This document shows, one piece after another, positions 56,989 through 64,000 of a stretch of DNA of 64,000 nucleotides (its first letter is position 1; the number at the start of each line of letters is the position of its first letter). Under the pieces are notes generated by a model. The model searched no databases and was not told the DNA's origin. It saw only the letters and a list, made by a program, of their open reading frames with translations. This stretch comes from Herbaspirillum sp. RV1423 (GTDB taxonomy: Bacteria > Pseudomonadota > Gammaproteobacteria > Burkholderiales > Burkholderiaceae_D), in assembly GCF_000577615.1 (NCBI RefSeq), contig NZ_CBXX010000007.1:163602-227601 (forward strand). The letters run 5' to 3'. The translations under genes were made by a program, and so were the position numbers.

Positions 56989-58325
56989 TGCGCTCCGGTG
57001 CGCTCATTGCCGCCGCGCCTTTGCATCTCGATCCCGTTGAAAGCTGGGATCGCGCCACGCTGGAAGAATTCCAGTTGGCCAAATTGCGCGTGCAACTGGC
57101 GCGGCTCGCCCAAGACAGTGCGCACTATGCGCCGCTGTTCCGGCGGCTTGGCTGGAACGTCGGCGAGCTGCGCTCGCTGGCCGACCTGAGCAGACTTCCG
57201 TTTACCCATAAATCCGATTACGTCGGTTCAATCGGTGCGCAAACGCCGTTCGGCAAGTTCATGACGGTGCCGCAGAGCGACGTCCGACGCATGCATTTTT
57301 CGTCGGGAACGACGACCGCGCCGACGCCGCAATTCTGGACCGAGCGCGACCTCGACCGCTGGGCCGGACTGTATGCGCGCCACGCCCATGCACAAGGTAT
57401 CGGCGCCGGCGACATCGTGCAATGCATGTTCACCTATACCTGGTTCGTCGGCGGACTGGGCGCCACCGCCGGCTACCAGCGCGCCGGCGCCATGGTGATC
57501 CCGGCCGGCAGCCAGGATACCGAACGCCAGATCAATACCATCTTCACTTACGGCACCACCGTGCTGTGCGGCACGCCGTCGTTCATCACCCATCTGGCCG
57601 AAGAAGTCAGCAAACGCGGCCTCGATCCGGCCGCCTCCACCGTGCGCGGCATCATGATGGGCGGCGAACCGGGCGCCAGCATTCCCGCCACCCGCCGCCG
57701 CATTGAAGCGCTGTGGGGCGCACGCGCCTACGACGCCTACGGCTGCCTGGAATTCCAGCCCATCGCCGGCGACTGCGAAGCCCAAGCCGGCCCGCATCTG
57801 GCCGAAGATTTCGCTTATGCCGAAATCGTCGACGCCGACACCGGCCGCGCCGTTCCCGACGGCACGCCCGGCGTGCTGGTGCTGACCCATCTCGACAAGC
57901 AAGCCGGCCCGCTGGTGCGCTGGTGGACCGGCGACGTGGTGGTGCGCGATTCGACGCCGTGCAGTTGCGGGCGCACGCATGCGCGTCTGGTCGGCGGCGT
58001 GCGCGGCCGCGCCGACGACATGCTGGTGGTGCGCGGCGTCAATGTCTTCCCGTCTGCAATCGAAGAACTGGTGCGCAAGACCGCCGGCCTCGGCGATGAA
58101 TACCAGTTGGTGATCGACGCCTCCGTGTTCGACGCCGCCGGTTTCATGAAGTCCATTCACTTGCGCGTGGAACAGACCGAGCCATCCGCCGAAGCCGAAA
58201 AGCTGGCAGCGCAATTGACACAAGACATCAAGCAGCGTCTGCAAGTGGGCGCGCACGTGGAAGTACTCCCGTTCGGGACGCTGACGCGCAGCACGCACAA
58301 GGCCAGGCGCGTCGTCAGGGAGTAG
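56988..58325 (+). CDS. CoA ligase, phenylacetate-CoA-ligase-like (PaaK superfamily)
   Basis: 445 residues. AMP-binding enzyme of the PaaK group: phosphate loop HFSSGTTTAPTPQFWTERD (about 103-121), AYDAYGCLEFQPIAGDCEA, RWWTGDVVVRDSTPCSCGRTHARL and C-terminal VRGVNVFPSAIEELVRK. Size and motifs match phenylacetate-CoA ligases (about 430-440). It would activate the imported acid to its CoA thioester, the entry step of the pathway. Confidence 0.9.
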   Translation: MRSGALIAAAPLHLDPVESWDRATLEEFQLAKLRVQLARLAQDSAHYAPLFRRLGWNVGELRSLADLSRLPFTHKSDYVGSIGAQTPFGKFMTVPQSDVRRMHFSSGTTTAPTPQFWTERDLDRWAGLYARHAHAQGIGAGDIVQCMFTYTWFVGGLGATAGYQRAGAMVIPAGSQDTERQINTIFTYGTTVLCGTPSFITHLAEEVSKRGLDPAASTVRGIMMGGEPGASIPATRRRIEALWGARAYDAYGCLEFQPIAGDCEAQAGPHLAEDFAYAEIVDADTGRAVPDGTPGVLVLTHLDKQAGPLVRWWTGDVVVRDSTPCSCGRTHARLVGGVRGRADDMLVVRGVNVFPSAIEELVRKTAGLGDEYQLVIDASVFDAAGFMKSIHLRVEQTEPSAEAEKLAAQLTQDIKQRLQVGAHVEVLPFGTLTRSTHKARRVVRE

Positions 58326-58362
58326 TTCCGGAAATCGCCGCCGTCACCGGGAGGGAACAGGC

Positions 58363-59136
58363 ATGGAAGCGATCGTCACCGTAGAACGCGCCGATGCCGT
58401 CGCCTGGGTCGTCATGAACCAGCCCGAGCGCCGTAACGCGCTGACGCCCGGGATGCGCGACGCGCTCACCGAAATACTCGAACGTCTGGCCGGCGACGCA
58501 GGTTGCCGCGCCGTGGTCCTGTGCGGCGGCGACCGCGGCTTCTGCGCCGGCGGCGACCTGGCCAGCCTGCCGGCCGGCGACACGCTGGCAACCCGCCAGC
58601 GCATGGCGCTGGCGCATCGCCTGCTGCGCACGATCACCGACATGCCCAAGCCGGTGATCGCCATCGTCGACGGCGCCGCGTTCGGCGCCGGGATGTCGCT
58701 GGCGCTGGCCTGCGACTACGTACTGTGCAGCGAACACGCCCGTTTTTGCACCGCCTTTTCCAACGTCGGTCTGATGGCGGACATGGGCTTGCTGTGGTCG
58801 CTGCCGCAACGCGTGAGCGCCGGCCAGGTGCGGCGACTGCTATTCACCAGCGCCGTGGTCGACGGCGAAGAAGCGCTGCGCCTGGGCCTCGCCGACCAGT
58901 TGGCGGCGTCCGGGGAACTGCGCCGGACCGCCGCCGATCTGGCGGCCCGATTCGCCGCCGCGCCGCCCCTGTCGGTGGGACTTACCAAGGCTGCGCTCGC
59001 GCGCCTGCCGGGATCCCTGGATAGTGTCATGGCGCTGGAGATGGATGGCCAGTCGCAATTATTTTCAAGTGCAGATTTTACGGAAGGCCGTCGCGCCTTC
59101 CTGGAAAAAAGACGGCCGCAATTCCAGGGCCGCTAG
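58363..59136 (+). CDS. Enoyl-CoA hydratase/isomerase-family protein (PaaG-like isomerase features)
   Basis: 257 residues, ATG after GGGAGGG. Crotonase fold with oxyanion loop GGDRGFCAGGDLASL and DGAAFGAGMSLALACD. Both hydratase glutamates appear replaced: Ser in GAGMSLA where hydratases have GGCELA, and Asn in FSNVGL. An Asp (LMADMGLLWSLP) occupies the place used by PaaG-type isomerases. A double-bond isomerase or retro-type reaction is therefore more likely than plain hydration. Confidence 0.88.
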   Translation: MEAIVTVERADAVAWVVMNQPERRNALTPGMRDALTEILERLAGDAGCRAVVLCGGDRGFCAGGDLASLPAGDTLATRQRMALAHRLLRTITDMPKPVIAIVDGAAFGAGMSLALACDYVLCSEHARFCTAFSNVGLMADMGLLWSLPQRVSAGQVRRLLFTSAVVDGEEALRLGLADQLAASGELRRTAADLAARFAAAPPLSVGLTKAALARLPGSLDSVMALEMDGQSQLFSSADFTEGRRAFLEKRRPQFQGR

Positions 59137-59251
59137 GAGCCGCTGACAAAACACGGCTAGCGACATTGTTTTATCAGCAGCCCCAAATCCATACCTGCAA
59201 GTATCCGCATACGCGGTTAGCATGCAGGACTTCCACCGAGGAGAAAACACC

Positions 59252-60340
59252 ATGAAAAAAATTGCCGCCGCCATCGCTTCGCCGCTTTGCGCCGCTCTTG
59301 CCGGCGTCGTCGCCAGCGCCCTGATGACTGCCCCGGCCATGGCTCAAGGGCGAGAAAAAGTCACCATCGCCATCGGCACCGACGTGCTCGATGCCTCGCA
59401 GGTCAACAACACCTCGCTGCCGATCTACACCAAATGCTGGGAAAACGCCGGCCTCGACGTCACGCTGCAGCCGACCAATTCCACCACCGCCATGCAGGCC
59501 GTGCTGACCGGCCAGGCCGACATGGTCAACATGGGTCCCGCCGCTGCCATCATTGCGCGCACCAAGGGCGCGCCGATCAAGGCGGTGTACCTGAATATGC
59601 GCCACAACTTCCAGTTCCCGGTGGTGCTCGACTCCTCGCCGATCAAGACCATCACCGACTTCAAAGGCAAGACTATCGGCGTGCTGTCGTACGGCTCGCA
59701 AATGGTGCAGATCTTCAAGGGCATGCTCAGCGAAGCCGGACTCAATCCAGACAAGGACGTGACCTTCGTCGAAACCGGCTCGGGCGCGCAAGCCGTGACA
59801 GCGCTATCGAAAGGCCGCGTCGATATCTGGGGCACCTGGGATTCGCAGATCGCCACGGCGGAGAACATGGGATTGAAGCTGCGCCGCTTTTCTTCTCCAT
59901 TTTCCGACAAGCTCAATTTCGGCGGCTCCTATTTCGTGCGCGACGACATGATCGCCAAGCGTCCTCACGTCATTGAAAAAGTCCTGCGCTGCGTGGCGAT
60001 GGGCTCCGTCACCGCGCTGACCAATCCCGAAGGCGCGCTGAAGGTGCACTGGAAGGTTTTCCCGTTGACCAAGCCATCCAGCCTCGATGAACAGACCGCC
60101 GTCAAACAAGGCCTGCATATCGTCCTGACGCGCGGCGAATTCCTGAAGCTGGAACCGGGCGTCAAATGGGGCGAAATCCCGATCAGCGCCGTCGCCAACA
60201 TGGTCGCCTTCATGAAGGCCAACAACGTCATCCAGACCAGCCCCAAACTGGAAGACCTGTACACCAACCAGTTCATCCCGGCGATCAACAATTTCGATAC
60301 CGCCAAGGTGGTGGCGGCGGCCAAGGCGTTGCCGAAGTAA
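59252..60340 (+). CDS. ABC transporter substrate-binding protein (NMT1/TauA type)
   Basis: 362 residues from the ATG at 59252 (GAGGAG upstream). Signal peptide about 1-32 (cleavage near AMA-QG), then a periplasmic binding fold of the NMT1/SsuA group: QPTNSTTAMQAVLTGQADMVNMG, DFKGKTIGVLSYGSQMVQ and SKGRVDIWGTWDSQ. It probably serves the permease and ATPase at 46.1-47.8 kb, although 11 kb and several genes separate them; both lie in operons with related operators. Confidence 0.9.
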   Translation: MKKIAAAIASPLCAALAGVVASALMTAPAMAQGREKVTIAIGTDVLDASQVNNTSLPIYTKCWENAGLDVTLQPTNSTTAMQAVLTGQADMVNMGPAAAIIARTKGAPIKAVYLNMRHNFQFPVVLDSSPIKTITDFKGKTIGVLSYGSQMVQIFKGMLSEAGLNPDKDVTFVETGSGAQAVTALSKGRVDIWGTWDSQIATAENMGLKLRRFSSPFSDKLNFGGSYFVRDDMIAKRPHVIEKVLRCVAMGSVTALTNPEGALKVHWKVFPLTKPSSLDEQTAVKQGLHIVLTRGEFLKLEPGVKWGEIPISAVANMVAFMKANNVIQTSPKLEDLYTNQFIPAINNFDTAKVVAAAKALPK

Positions 60341-60529
60341 ACACACCGACGCAGCAAAAAAAAACGACGCGCGTCAGGCCGGAGAAATGTCCCGGTCCGG
60401 CGCGGTCAGCCGTTCCAGACGGCTCAGATATCGCATTGCCATCTCGCGGCTGTCGCCGCACATCTCCGCCGATGCCTGCAAACTGGAACAACACGCGGGT
60501 CGTTCCGGTTTAGCGCCTATGATGCGGAG

Positions 60530-60547
60530 CCCCCCCCCAAAAAAAAA
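60530..60547. repeat. Homopolymer tract C9-A9
   Basis: Nine C followed directly by nine A in the intergenic gap between the binding-protein and DUF1653 genes. Confidence 0.8.
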
Positions 60548-60624
60548 CACTTCTGTTTGTTTGAAATGAACCAATTTTTGGCGATCTCTTGCAAGCCCAT
60601 CCATCGAAGGATGATGCCTAACCA

Positions 60625-60658
60625 GAACTCATTTCATCAATAGGCGCGAGATGCATTC
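60625..60658. repeat. Solo REP-like palindromic repeat
   Basis: Starts GAACTCATTTCATCAATAGG and ends GAGATGCATTC, same family as the 14-25 kb copies, 35 kb away from the nearest of them. Located just behind the DUF1653 stop. Confidence 0.85.
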
Positions 60659-60674
60659 TATTAGCAGCACCTCC

Positions 60675-60917
60675 TCATTCACTGATTTTCTGAAAGCGTA
60701 ACTTCCTTACCCCCTCATGCAATACCTGTTCAAAAAACATGGCATGTGGACGTACCCAGAAACCCGTATCCTTGTCTAATTGCCGATATACCACGAGCTC
60801 CTCCCCTGTCTCACTGTGCCGTGCCATACAGATCACTTCATATTCTCCTCCTCCATAATGACGAAAACGTCCGAGTGGGGCTTGTAATAGAGGCTGCACA
60901 GGAGGGTGGTGACTCAT
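60675..60917 (-). CDS. DUF1653-family protein
   Basis: 80 residues. Typical DUF1653 (PF07866) pattern: GRFRHYGGGEYEVICMARHSETGEELVVYRQL, then FWVRPHAMFFEQVL. Small soluble protein, function unknown. An AAAGG ribosome-binding site lies eight bases upstream. Confidence 0.92.
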   Translation of the reverse strand: MSHHPPVQPLLQAPLGRFRHYGGGEYEVICMARHSETGEELVVYRQLDKDTGFWVRPHAMFFEQVLHEGVRKLRFQKISE

Positions 60918-60963
60918 ATCTATAACCTTTAAGAAAATTGAAAATCCCTGCCGACGCAGGTAA

Positions 60964-61989
60964 TTAATCCGGATTCACGCTGATGATGATTTTTCCGACG
61001 TGGCTACCAGCTTCAAGCTCACGAAAAGCAGATTGGGCATCTCGATATGTGAAATTGGCTGATACATAAGGAACAAGAAAGTTCTTGGCAGAAAAATCCA
61101 ACAAATCAATCAAAGAACGAGCGCTGCCTACGTAAATACCGTGAACGGTGACCAGTTTAGTGATGAGCTCCAAATATTCTACGTTGTCATAACTCCAGCC
61201 CCCAAGTCCGCCAATGACTGCAACATGTCCTCCAAAGGCCACTGAACGAAGCGACTCGCGAATTGTTGAATTTCCACCGAGTTCCAAGACAAGATCCGCG
61301 CCGTGTCCATTTGTCAGACGCTGCACTTCATGCGACCACGTAGGGTTGTTGCGATAATTAATTGTTCCCAGGCTGGTATTTGTCAGCAGTTCCGCTTTCC
61401 TCTCATTTGAGGTGATCAGAACCACTTTTAGGCCCATAGCTTTAGCAAGCTGCGCCGCCCACATCGAAACACCGCCCGTACCTTGAATCAATACCGTTTG
61501 GCCTCTAACAAGCCGCGCCAGTTCAACAATGGCAATCCATGCCGTGACCCCAGCGCAAGGAGCGCAAGCCGCTGAAGAAAACGATACGCCTAGTGGAATA
61601 CGAACAAGCGAATCGGCAGGTACGATAACTTCTTGCGCCAGCCAACCGTCCACGTTACAGCCAACGGATAGTTCGACTTTTTCCCGACTAGGCGGGCCAT
61701 CCTGCCATCTAGAAAAAAAGGCGCCAACGACCGGATCACCAAGCGCAAAAACATCACTCACCGCGCTCCCTACTTCCAGAACGATACCGGCGCCATCGGA
61801 ACATGGGACAATCGGCCGATCAGCCGGCGCCGGGTACTCGCCTCGATAAATTAATACATCTCGGTAGTTGAGAGAGACTTTCTTTACCGCGACGCGCACT
61901 TCATGCGGTTTGATGTCTCGAGGTATGAGAGAAAACTCTTCCAAGGAGTCGAGACCTTGACCTGGTCGGAATCGATATGCGGACGGCAT
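60964..61989 (-). CDS. Medium-chain dehydrogenase/reductase, quinone-oxidoreductase-like
   Basis: 341 residues from the ATG at 61989; a GTG at 62028 would add 13. GroES-like domain (KVSLNYRDVLIYRGEYPAP, without the catalytic zinc Cys of alcohol dehydrogenases) and Rossmann domain (VLIQGTGGVSMWAAQLAKAMG). NAD(P)H-dependent zinc-free oxidoreductase with unknown substrate. Base composition is more AT-rich than the catabolic cluster next door, which suggests transfer. Confidence 0.88.
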   Translation of the reverse strand: MPSAYRFRPGQGLDSLEEFSLIPRDIKPHEVRVAVKKVSLNYRDVLIYRGEYPAPADRPIVPCSDGAGIVLEVGSAVSDVFALGDPVVGAFFSRWQDGPPSREKVELSVGCNVDGWLAQEVIVPADSLVRIPLGVSFSSAACAPCAGVTAWIAIVELARLVRGQTVLIQGTGGVSMWAAQLAKAMGLKVVLITSNERKAELLTNTSLGTINYRNNPTWSHEVQRLTNGHGADLVLELGGNSTIRESLRSVAFGGHVAVIGGLGGWSYDNVEYLELITKLVTVHGIYVGSARSLIDLLDFSAKNFLVPYVSANFTYRDAQSAFRELEAGSHVGKIIISVNPD

Positions 61990-62185
61990 TAGCGCACAGA
62001 CCTCTCTGTTTTTAGTAAAAATCCGCACAAGTCGACAATAATTTTTTCAAACATTCTCCCACTTTTTTAGCAAAAAATTTCCGACATTTAACGGGCTCAC
62101 TGAACTAGTCACGCATATCGAAATGGCACTGTTCGTGACGGAAAATGACGTAAGATAAATGATATAAGTATTCCGATCAAATGAA

Positions 62186-63376
62186 TTGTCGCGGCGCGTT
62201 GGCATACTTTTTTGTGCCGCGAATCTCCAAGCAGTGCCGGACTCACAACTACGAGGTGTTCAAGTACTCTCGTACACCTCAACGGTCGTTGCCCTCTACC
62301 GCCTCGACGGTACAGTGCTTTTTAGGAATCCTGCAGCAACATCTGCACGGGACGGCCTGAGCAATGATCGCTGCTTAGATGCTTTGCGAGCTACTTTCAT
62401 CAACCCGCAAGACGCCACATTAATTGTCGATGCCATAGCAAAAAATGAACGCGTTTTTGCGGAATTTAAAATGCTCACTGCGAAACAAGGCGAGCGCATC
62501 TTCGAATTGGACTGTAGGCCACTCACTGATCCTCTGGATGCTCAGCTCGTTTTAGGGATGAGCGGGCGTGACGTAACTGCTTATAACCAACTCAAATCTG
62601 AACACGATGCTTTGATGGAAGCACAGGTACGTTTAGCCCAGGATGCTGCAAAATCGGAGAAAGAACTCACCATTGCTGCACGTAAGGTTTTTATGGCTAC
62701 TGCATCGCATGAGTTGCGGACGCCATTACAAAGCATCATGAGTAGTCTTGATCTTTTGGAGCGATATCCTCATGAAATTGAAACTTGCATCGTTCCAATG
62801 CGTGAAGCTGTCCAGCAATTGAACGGAATTGCGGCTGATCTTGTGGAGTTTGTGCGAGCGAATAATGCGCCGGGCTTGCGACTTCGGGTTTTGCACGGCG
62901 TGACTTTTTTAAGAAAGACACTCAGCCAGTTTCAAAAACAAGCCTTAGCTAAAGGTATTGACTTCAGGATAGAACTCGAAGGTTTGGATACGAGAATCAA
63001 AATTGATGAAATACGGATGAGGCAAGTTCTTACAAACTTGGTAGGCAACGCAGTAAAGTACACGCCCGCCGGGGCAGTATATATACATGCCATGCTTCGA
63101 GCGGAAAATATTCTGGCTGTACGCATTGCAGACACTGGTGTTGGTATGAGCAAGACAGCGACCAGCCGAGTTCTTCAGCCATTCACACGAGGAAGAAAAA
63201 GCAGTCTCATGAATCCGCAAGGGCTGGGCTTAGGTTTGGCGATTGTTCAATCTCATCTAACGGATATGGGAGGGGAAATGCAAATTAAGTCGAAGTTACA
63301 GGTTGGCACTGAAATTAATATCTGTGTACCTCTTCGAGATTTGGAAAACGAATTTGCCGATCCAGCATCGACTTAA
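62186..63376 (+). CDS. PAS-sensor histidine kinase, probable 5'-truncated gene
   Basis: 396 residues if the TTG at 62186 is used. A stop codon at 62165-62167 closes the frame just upstream, and no in-frame ATG occurs before about residue 95. PAS domain about 25-140 (VVALYRLDGTVLFRNPAA), short coiled coil, HisKA H-box ATASHELRTPLQS (H175), then HATPase motifs TNLVGNAVKYTPAG, RIADTGVGMS and GLGLGLAIVQSHL. All kinase boxes are intact. No membrane helix, receiver domain or response regulator is present in the window, so it is an orphan and may have lost an N-terminal part. Confidence 0.82.
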   Translation: MSRRVGILFCAANLQAVPDSQLRGVQVLSYTSTVVALYRLDGTVLFRNPAATSARDGLSNDRCLDALRATFINPQDATLIVDAIAKNERVFAEFKMLTAKQGERIFELDCRPLTDPLDAQLVLGMSGRDVTAYNQLKSEHDALMEAQVRLAQDAAKSEKELTIAARKVFMATASHELRTPLQSIMSSLDLLERYPHEIETCIVPMREAVQQLNGIAADLVEFVRANNAPGLRLRVLHGVTFLRKTLSQFQKQALAKGIDFRIELEGLDTRIKIDEIRMRQVLTNLVGNAVKYTPAGAVYIHAMLRAENILAVRIADTGVGMSKTATSRVLQPFTRGRKSSLMNPQGLGLGLAIVQSHLTDMGGEMQIKSKLQVGTEINICVPLRDLENEFADPAST

Positions 63377-63611
63377 GTTTTTCAGCAATAATTGACGCAG
63401 GGAATGGGAACGGCAATGCATGGCTGGACACGATGTGTTGAACGGCCTGCATTGTAACGCGACGCGGCGCCGGCATCGTCGGCAGGCAGACGATGATGAC
63501 CATCGATGAATTGCGCAACGGTACGCCAGTGACGATGCCGCCGTAGTGAATTATTGGAACACAGCGGGAAAATGCAAAACCGCATCGGCCGCATGCGCAT
63601 CCAGAACCGGA

Positions 63612-63857
63612 TTAACGCAGATACAGGGTTTCTTCGTAAGTCAGCGGTTCGTGGTTCGCCACTTTTTGCAGAATTTCCCGACGCTTGATCGATGCTTTCG
63701 ACGGCTGCCTCACGGCTTGCTGCGCATTGACCTGATTGCCTTTGTCGGCTTCCTTCGGAGCATTGTCCGCAAAAACGCTGCCGGCGGCGACGAACAGAAG
63801 GACGGCGGCGGCAAGTTGGGGGACGCTGCGGTTATGACGAGCTGTTGTGGTGCGCAT
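63612..63857 (-). CDS. Small exported hypothetical protein
   Basis: 81 residues from the ATG at 63857, seven bases after AAGGAG. Signal peptide about 1-31 (LAAAVLLFVAAGSVFA-DN), then a short basic mature part (SIKRREILQKVANHEPLTYEETLYLR). No cysteines. Looks like a small periplasmic protein of Burkholderiales with no known function. The longer frame to 63968 is upstream read-through. Confidence 0.7.
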   Translation of the reverse strand: MRTTTARHNRSVPQLAAAVLLFVAAGSVFADNAPKEADKGNQVNAQQAVRQPSKASIKRREILQKVANHEPLTYEETLYLR

Positions 63858-64000
63858 GGCGATGCTCCTTGTAAAGTTAAGTGCGATTGCTTGTAGTGAA
63901 GTGTAGTTTTCGGATCGGCAATGCACTAGGAGGAAAATTCCGAATTCATTGTTCCATCCGTCGAACAATAAAACCCTTGAATATCTTCTCCGCCCCCCCC

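Noticed and set aside
63377..63611. Possible IS or gene fragment between the histidine kinase and the last gene
   Set aside because: Short frames on both strands overlap one another and none resembles a transposase or other family; left unannotated.

Overview
The window reads as a chromosome segment of a betaproteobacterium in the Burkholderiales, most likely Oxalobacteraceae (Herbaspirillum/Collimonas/Herminiimonas-like). This rests on the kdsD-kdsC-lptC-lptA-lptB-rpoN-hpf gene order, the protein sequences and the GC-rich core; no database comparison was possible.

Region 1 (1-13.4 kb). The tail of a tandem universal stress protein is followed by an FNR/FixK-type regulator with two FNR-like boxes in front of it. 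A poly-beta-1,6-N-acetylglucosamine operon (pgaABCD) follows, with an unusual fifth gene for an exported glycoside-hydrolase-like protein. A GlxA-type AraC regulator and two exported, extremely Gly-rich proteins come next. Two 85-codon IS3-OrfA-like genes without OrfB bracket the block.

Region 2 (13.4-25.6 kb). This is a gene-sparse, more AT-rich stress/low-oxygen island: a baeRF-like protein, an acyl-CoA synthetase, an orphan GroEL, a DUF2892 protein, a cold-shock protein, a phosphoribosyltransferase, an alpha/beta hydrolase, an erythromycin-esterase-like protein and a nitroreductase. FNR-type boxes (TTGAT-N4-ATCAA-like) precede several of these genes. The content resembles the mycobacterial DosR dormancy regulon. 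A family of short palindromic repeats, solo and as 139-169 bp inverted pairs, is scattered through the island.

Region 3 (25.6-44.2 kb). This is GC-rich core genome: ssb and an MFS exporter, a GT39 glycosyltransferase, uvrA with a PhyH-type oxygenase, a chemoreceptor, a CPA2 antiporter, the Kdo/LPS-transport/rpoN operon, hpf, grxD and ubiX. The usual ptsN-hprK genes after hpf are missing.

Region 4 (44.2-60.3 kb). This is a large catabolic regulon: a Tau/Ssu-type ABC importer, a TauD-type dioxygenase, a CoA ligase, two acyl-CoA dehydrogenases, an enoyl-CoA isomerase/hydratase, a MaoC hydratase, two SDRs and an SCP2-type thiolase. An aconitase-type hydratase pair (LeuCD-like) plus an isocitrate-lyase/PEP-mutase-type lyase completes it. 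A TetR regulator lies inside. The same perfect palindrome (ATACT-N4-AGTAT) overlaps the -10 regions of both divergent promoter regions, so the whole set is probably one regulon for an undescribed branched or cyclic carboxylic acid.

Region 5 (60.3-64 kb). An AT-richer, acquired-looking patch carries a DUF1653 protein, a medium-chain oxidoreductase, a histidine kinase with no proper start and a small exported protein.
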